A DNA stretch of 8,250 bases, from NCBI GenBank assembly GCA_046081905.1, contig JBJTWS010000207.1, positions 1 to 8,250 of the forward strand, in the 5' to 3' direction. The DNA comes from CBW1002 sp046081905 (lineage in GTDB: Bacteria; Cyanobacteriota; Cyanobacteriia; PCC-6307; Cyanobiaceae). Shown one piece after another: positions 5,887-8,250 of the stretch. Position 1 is the stretch's first letter. Each line of letters starts with the position of its first letter. Below the pieces are notes generated by a model. That model had not been told where the DNA came from. It saw only the letters and a program-made list of their open reading frames with translations, and searched no databases. The translations under genes and the position numbers were made by a program.

Positions 5887-7263
5887 ATGAGCGACTGCTT
5901 CGATCTGATCGTGCTCGGCGCCGGCTCCGGCGGCCTGGCGGCCGCCAAGCGGGCCGCCTCCCACGGGGCCCGGGTGGCGATCGTGGAGGGGGACCGGGTG
6001 GGGGGCACCTGCGTGATCCGCGGCTGCGTCCCGAAGAAGCTGCTGGTGTACGGCTCCGCATATCGCCATCTGCTGGCGGATGCCCCCAGCTACGGCTGGA
6101 CCCTCGAGGGGGTGCAGAGCAACCCCTCCACGCTGCTGGCCAACGTGCGCGCCGAGGTCGACCGGCTCAACCAGCTCCACATCGGCCTGCTGGAGAAGGC
6201 CGGGGTGGAGCTCGTGCGGGGCTGGGGCCGCTTCCAGGACCCCCACCACCTGGCGGTGCAGTCCACGCCGCATCCCACGCCGCAGGGGGAGGCCTCGCGG
6301 GTGCTGCGGGGCGAGCGGATCCTGATCGCCGTGGGCGGGCGGCCCACCCGCCCCGCCTTCCCGGGGGCCGAACGGGCCTGGGTGAGCGACGACCTCTTCC
6401 TGCTGGAGCGCCTGCCGGAGCGGGTGGTGATCGTGGGGGCCGGCTTCATCGCCTGCGAATTCGCCTGCATCCTCCGCGGCCTCGGCGTGGCGGTGACCCA
6501 GCTGGTGCGGGGGGATCACCTGCTGCGGGGCTTCGATCGGGAGGCGGCCCGGGCCGTGCAGGAGGGCATGGAGGCCGAGGGCATCGAGATCCGCTTCGCC
6601 CACAGCCCGGAGCGGCTGGAGGGGGAGCCGGGCGATTGGCTGCTCACCACCCAGGGCGGCGAGGCGATCGCCTGCGGCGGTGTGCTGCTCGCCACGGGCC
6701 GCCAGCCCTTCCTCGAGGGGCTCAACCTGGAGGCGGCGGGGGTGGCCATGGAGGGGCGGCGCATCTGCGTCGACGCCAGCCAGACCACCAGCGTGCCCCA
6801 CATCTTCGCCGTGGGGGATGTCACCGACCGGATCAACCTCACCCCGGTGGCGGTGGATGAAGGCCGCGCCTTCGCCGACACGGTGTACGGCGGCAAGCCG
6901 CGGCAGGTGAACCACGATCTGGTGGCCACGGCGGTGTTCAGCCAGCCGGAACTGGCCAGCGTGGGGCTCACCGAGGAGGAGGCGATCGCCCGCTGCGGCG
7001 CCGACGACGTGCGGGTGCATCGGGCCCGCTTCCGGCCCATGGCCCAGGCCCTGCCGGGCCGCGGGCCGCGGGTGCTGCTCAAGCTGATCGTGCAGACCAG
7101 CACCGATCGGGTGCTGGGGGTGCACATGGTGGGGGAGCACGCCGCCGAGATCATCCAGATGGCCGCCATCGCCCTCGGCATGGGCGCCACCAAGGCCGAT
7201 TTCGACCGCACCATGGCCCTCCACCCGAGCGTGGCGGAGGAGTTCGTGACCCTGCCGAACTAA
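5887..7263 (+). CDS. gor: Glutathione reductase (NADPH), plant/cyanobacterial type
   Basis: This soluble FAD enzyme reduces oxidised glutathione with NADPH and keeps the glutathione pool reduced against photo-oxidative stress. From ATG 5887 it has 458 residues, the usual length. The FAD motif LIVLGAGSGG is at 7-16. The redox-active disulfide is C42/C47 in GGTCVIRGCVPKK, the form typical of cyanobacterial and plant enzymes. The NADPH motif GAGFIACEFA lies at 184-193; R208 and R214 (LVRGDHLLRGFD) fit recognition of the 2'-phosphate, which favours NADPH over NADH. The second FAD motif is FAVGDVTDR (307-315). The C-terminal HPSVAEEF (446-453) provides the catalytic His446-Glu451 pair. The in-frame ATG at 5854 would add 11 residues before the conserved start and is less likely. 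The gene starts 74 bases after the linker. Its TAA overlaps the stop of the convergent ATPase gene. All catalytic residues are present. Confidence 0.95.
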   Translation: MSDCFDLIVLGAGSGGLAAAKRAASHGARVAIVEGDRVGGTCVIRGCVPKKLLVYGSAYRHLLADAPSYGWTLEGVQSNPSTLLANVRAEVDRLNQLHIGLLEKAGVELVRGWGRFQDPHHLAVQSTPHPTPQGEASRVLRGERILIAVGGRPTRPAFPGAERAWVSDDLFLLERLPERVVIVGAGFIACEFACILRGLGVAVTQLVRGDHLLRGFDREAARAVQEGMEAEGIEIRFAHSPERLEGEPGDWLLTTQGGEAIACGGVLLATGRQPFLEGLNLEAAGVAMEGRRICVDASQTTSVPHIFAVGDVTDRINLTPVAVDEGRAFADTVYGGKPRQVNHDLVATAVFSQPELASVGLTEEEAIARCGADDVRVHRARFRPMAQALPGRGPRVLLKLIVQTSTDRVLGVHMVGEHAAEIIQMAAIALGMGATKADFDRTMALHPSVAEEFVTLPN

Positions 7264-8250
7264 CGGACCGGCCGGCCGGTCGTGAGGCGCAGCCGCAGGG
7301 CATCGGCGCCCAGCACCAGCAGGGGCGTGAGCAGCAGCGGCGGCAGCCAGGCCAGCGGATAGGGGGCCATGGTGAAGATCCCCGCCAGGGGCGGCAGCAG
7401 GATCATCAGCGCCGCCAGGACCAGTTCCGAGGCGATCGCCACCAGCAGCAGGGGGTTCTCCCGCCAGGCGCTCGGGATGCCCGCCCAGGGCAGCCGCGGC
7501 CCCAGCTCCCGCCGACAGGCCAGCAGCGCTCCCACCTGGCCGAGCACGATCACGGTGAAGGTCACGCTGGCGGCCTGGAGCTGGCGGTGGGCGAGGGCCG
7601 CCGGCGCCTGGCCGTGGAGCAGCAGGGGCGCCAGCTGCCGCAGTTCCTCCCCGCCCACACCCCCCTGGTGCCACACCAGCAGGTAGGCCCCCAGGGCGGC
7701 GAGGGCCTCGGTGAGCCCCAGCACCAGGTAGGCCCGCACCATCAGGGGGCGATCCAGCAGCGGGGCGCCGCGGGGCCGCGGCGGACGCCGCAGCAGCCCG
7801 GCCTCCGGCGGTTCGGCCCCCAGGGCCAGGGCGGGCAGGATGTCGGTGCCCAGATCCACCGCCAGGATCTGCATCACCGAGAGGGCCGCCGGGATCCGCA
7901 GCGCCACCATCGCCAGGAAGGGCAGGGCCTCCGCCAGGTTCGCCACCAGGATGTAGGTGGTGAAGCGGCGGATGTTGCTCACCACGGCGCGCCCCAGCCG
8001 CACCGCCTCCACGATTGTGGCGAAGTTGTCGTCGAGCAGCACGATGTCCGCCGCCTCGCGGGCGACATCGGTGCCGTTGCGGCCCATCGCCAGGCCCACG
8101 TCCGCAGCCCGCAGGGCCGGGGCATCGTTCACCCCATCGCCGGTCACGGCCACCACCTCCCCCAGGGCGCGGTAGGCCTGCACCAGCCGCAGCTTCTGCT
8201 CCGGGGCCATGCGGGCGAACACCAGCCGGGTGCGGTACTTCAGCAGCTGG
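7260..8250 (-). CDS. P-type cation-transporting ATPase (type II), C-terminal part
   Basis: This is the C-terminal third of an ATP-driven cation pump of the inner or thylakoid membrane; the start and the phosphorylation site DKTGT lie beyond the right edge. The visible 329 residues begin in the P domain (QLLKYRTRLVFARMAPEQK). TGDGVNDAPAL (36-46 of the visible part) is the P-domain hinge motif. After the stalk come helices M5-M10. The ion-site residues can be placed by family alignment: N104 and E107 in M5 (VANLAEALPF), and D132, T135 and D136 in M6 (AVDLGTD). The VDLGTD form matches Na+/K+-ATPase (DLGTD) better than SERCA (NLVTD), so Ca2+ should not be assumed. Hydrophobic segments follow around YLVLGLTEALAALGAYLLV, FTVIVLGQVGALLA, LLLVAIASELVLAALMILL and a last pair. 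The apparent GTG at 8222 is internal. The stop TAG (7262-7260) overlaps the gor stop. Confidence 0.92.
   Translation of the reverse strand, partial: QLLKYRTRLVFARMAPEQKLRLVQAYRALGEVVAVTGDGVNDAPALRAADVGLAMGRNGTDVAREAADIVLLDDNFATIVEAVRLGRAVVSNIRRFTTYILVANLAEALPFLAMVALRIPAALSVMQILAVDLGTDILPALALGAEPPEAGLLRRPPRPRGAPLLDRPLMVRAYLVLGLTEALAALGAYLLVWHQGGVGGEELRQLAPLLLHGQAPAALAHRQLQAASVTFTVIVLGQVGALLACRRELGPRLPWAGIPSAWRENPLLLVAIASELVLAALMILLPPLAGIFTMAPYPLAWLPPLLLTPLLVLGADALRLRLTTGRPVR
7266..7281. repeat. 16-base perfect palindrome at the convergent gor / ATPase ends
   Basis: GACCGGCCGGCCGGTC is its own reverse complement. It begins three bases after the gor stop and lies within the last codons of the ATPase gene. 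In RNA it could fold as a six-pair GC stem with a four-base loop for either transcript. No T-run follows on either strand, so a classical intrinsic terminator is not supported, but a transcription or mRNA end structure is plausible. Confidence 0.55.

Noticed and set aside
4811..6061. 416-codon open frame on the - strand opposite the rod linker
   Set aside because: It is low complexity with no motif, and the opposite strand shows strong linker homology across the whole region.
5737..7674. 645-codon open frame on the - strand opposite gor
   Set aside because: It is antisense to a complete glutathione reductase with all motifs and also runs into the ATPase gene in another frame; it has no recognisable features.
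7260..8222. Treating the GTG at 8222 as the true start of a short ATPase protein
   Set aside because: The P-type ATPase reading frame and conserved P-domain sequence continue without a break to the window edge, so this is an internal Val codon of a larger gene.

Overview
This window looks like chromosomal DNA from a high-GC picocyanobacterium of the Cyanobium / freshwater Synechococcus type. Four things point there: a phycobilisome rod-linker gene, a plant/cyanobacterial-type glutathione reductase, a DesC-like acyl-lipid desaturase, and three copies of the cyanobacterial HIP1 octamer (GCGATCGC). By eye the base composition is about 70% GC, which creates very long open frames opposite the true genes; those were discarded.

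Layout. Positions 1-2440 hold a tight leftward gene series: an Fe(II)/2-oxoglutarate PKHD-type hydroxylase, a small GNAT-like protein whose start overlaps the hydroxylase stop (TGATG), then umuD and umuC. umuC overlaps umuD by four bases (GTGA) and runs off the left edge. A near-palindrome resembling the cyanobacterial LexA box lies just before umuD, so the mutagenic polymerase V pair probably has its own SOS-controlled start inside the longer series. A divergent promoter region (2441-2545) with a central inverted repeat separates these genes from a rightward set: a small lipoprotein with a Gly/Glu tail, a KirBac-type potassium channel, and a three-histidine-box fatty acid desaturase.

After a gap of about 200 bases with lower GC comes a phycobilisome rod linker (PBS linker domain plus CpcD-like domain) on the + strand. 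It is interrupted at codon 70 by an in-frame TAA where relatives carry Glu. It is followed by glutathione reductase (gor). The right end is the C-terminal part of a P-type cation ATPase on the - strand, whose stop codon overlaps that of gor.

The genes do not form one pathway. They fall into DNA-damage tolerance (umuDC), iron-dependent oxygenase chemistry, membrane and ion physiology (Kir channel, desaturase, P-type ATPase), light harvesting (linker) and redox defence (gor). I see no mobile element, CRISPR array, tRNA or rRNA. I do not see a clear new multi-gene system. The observations most worth checking are the nonsense codon in the linker, the pentapeptide-repeat N-terminus of UmuD with its LexA-like box, and the palindromes at the two gene-divergence/convergence points.
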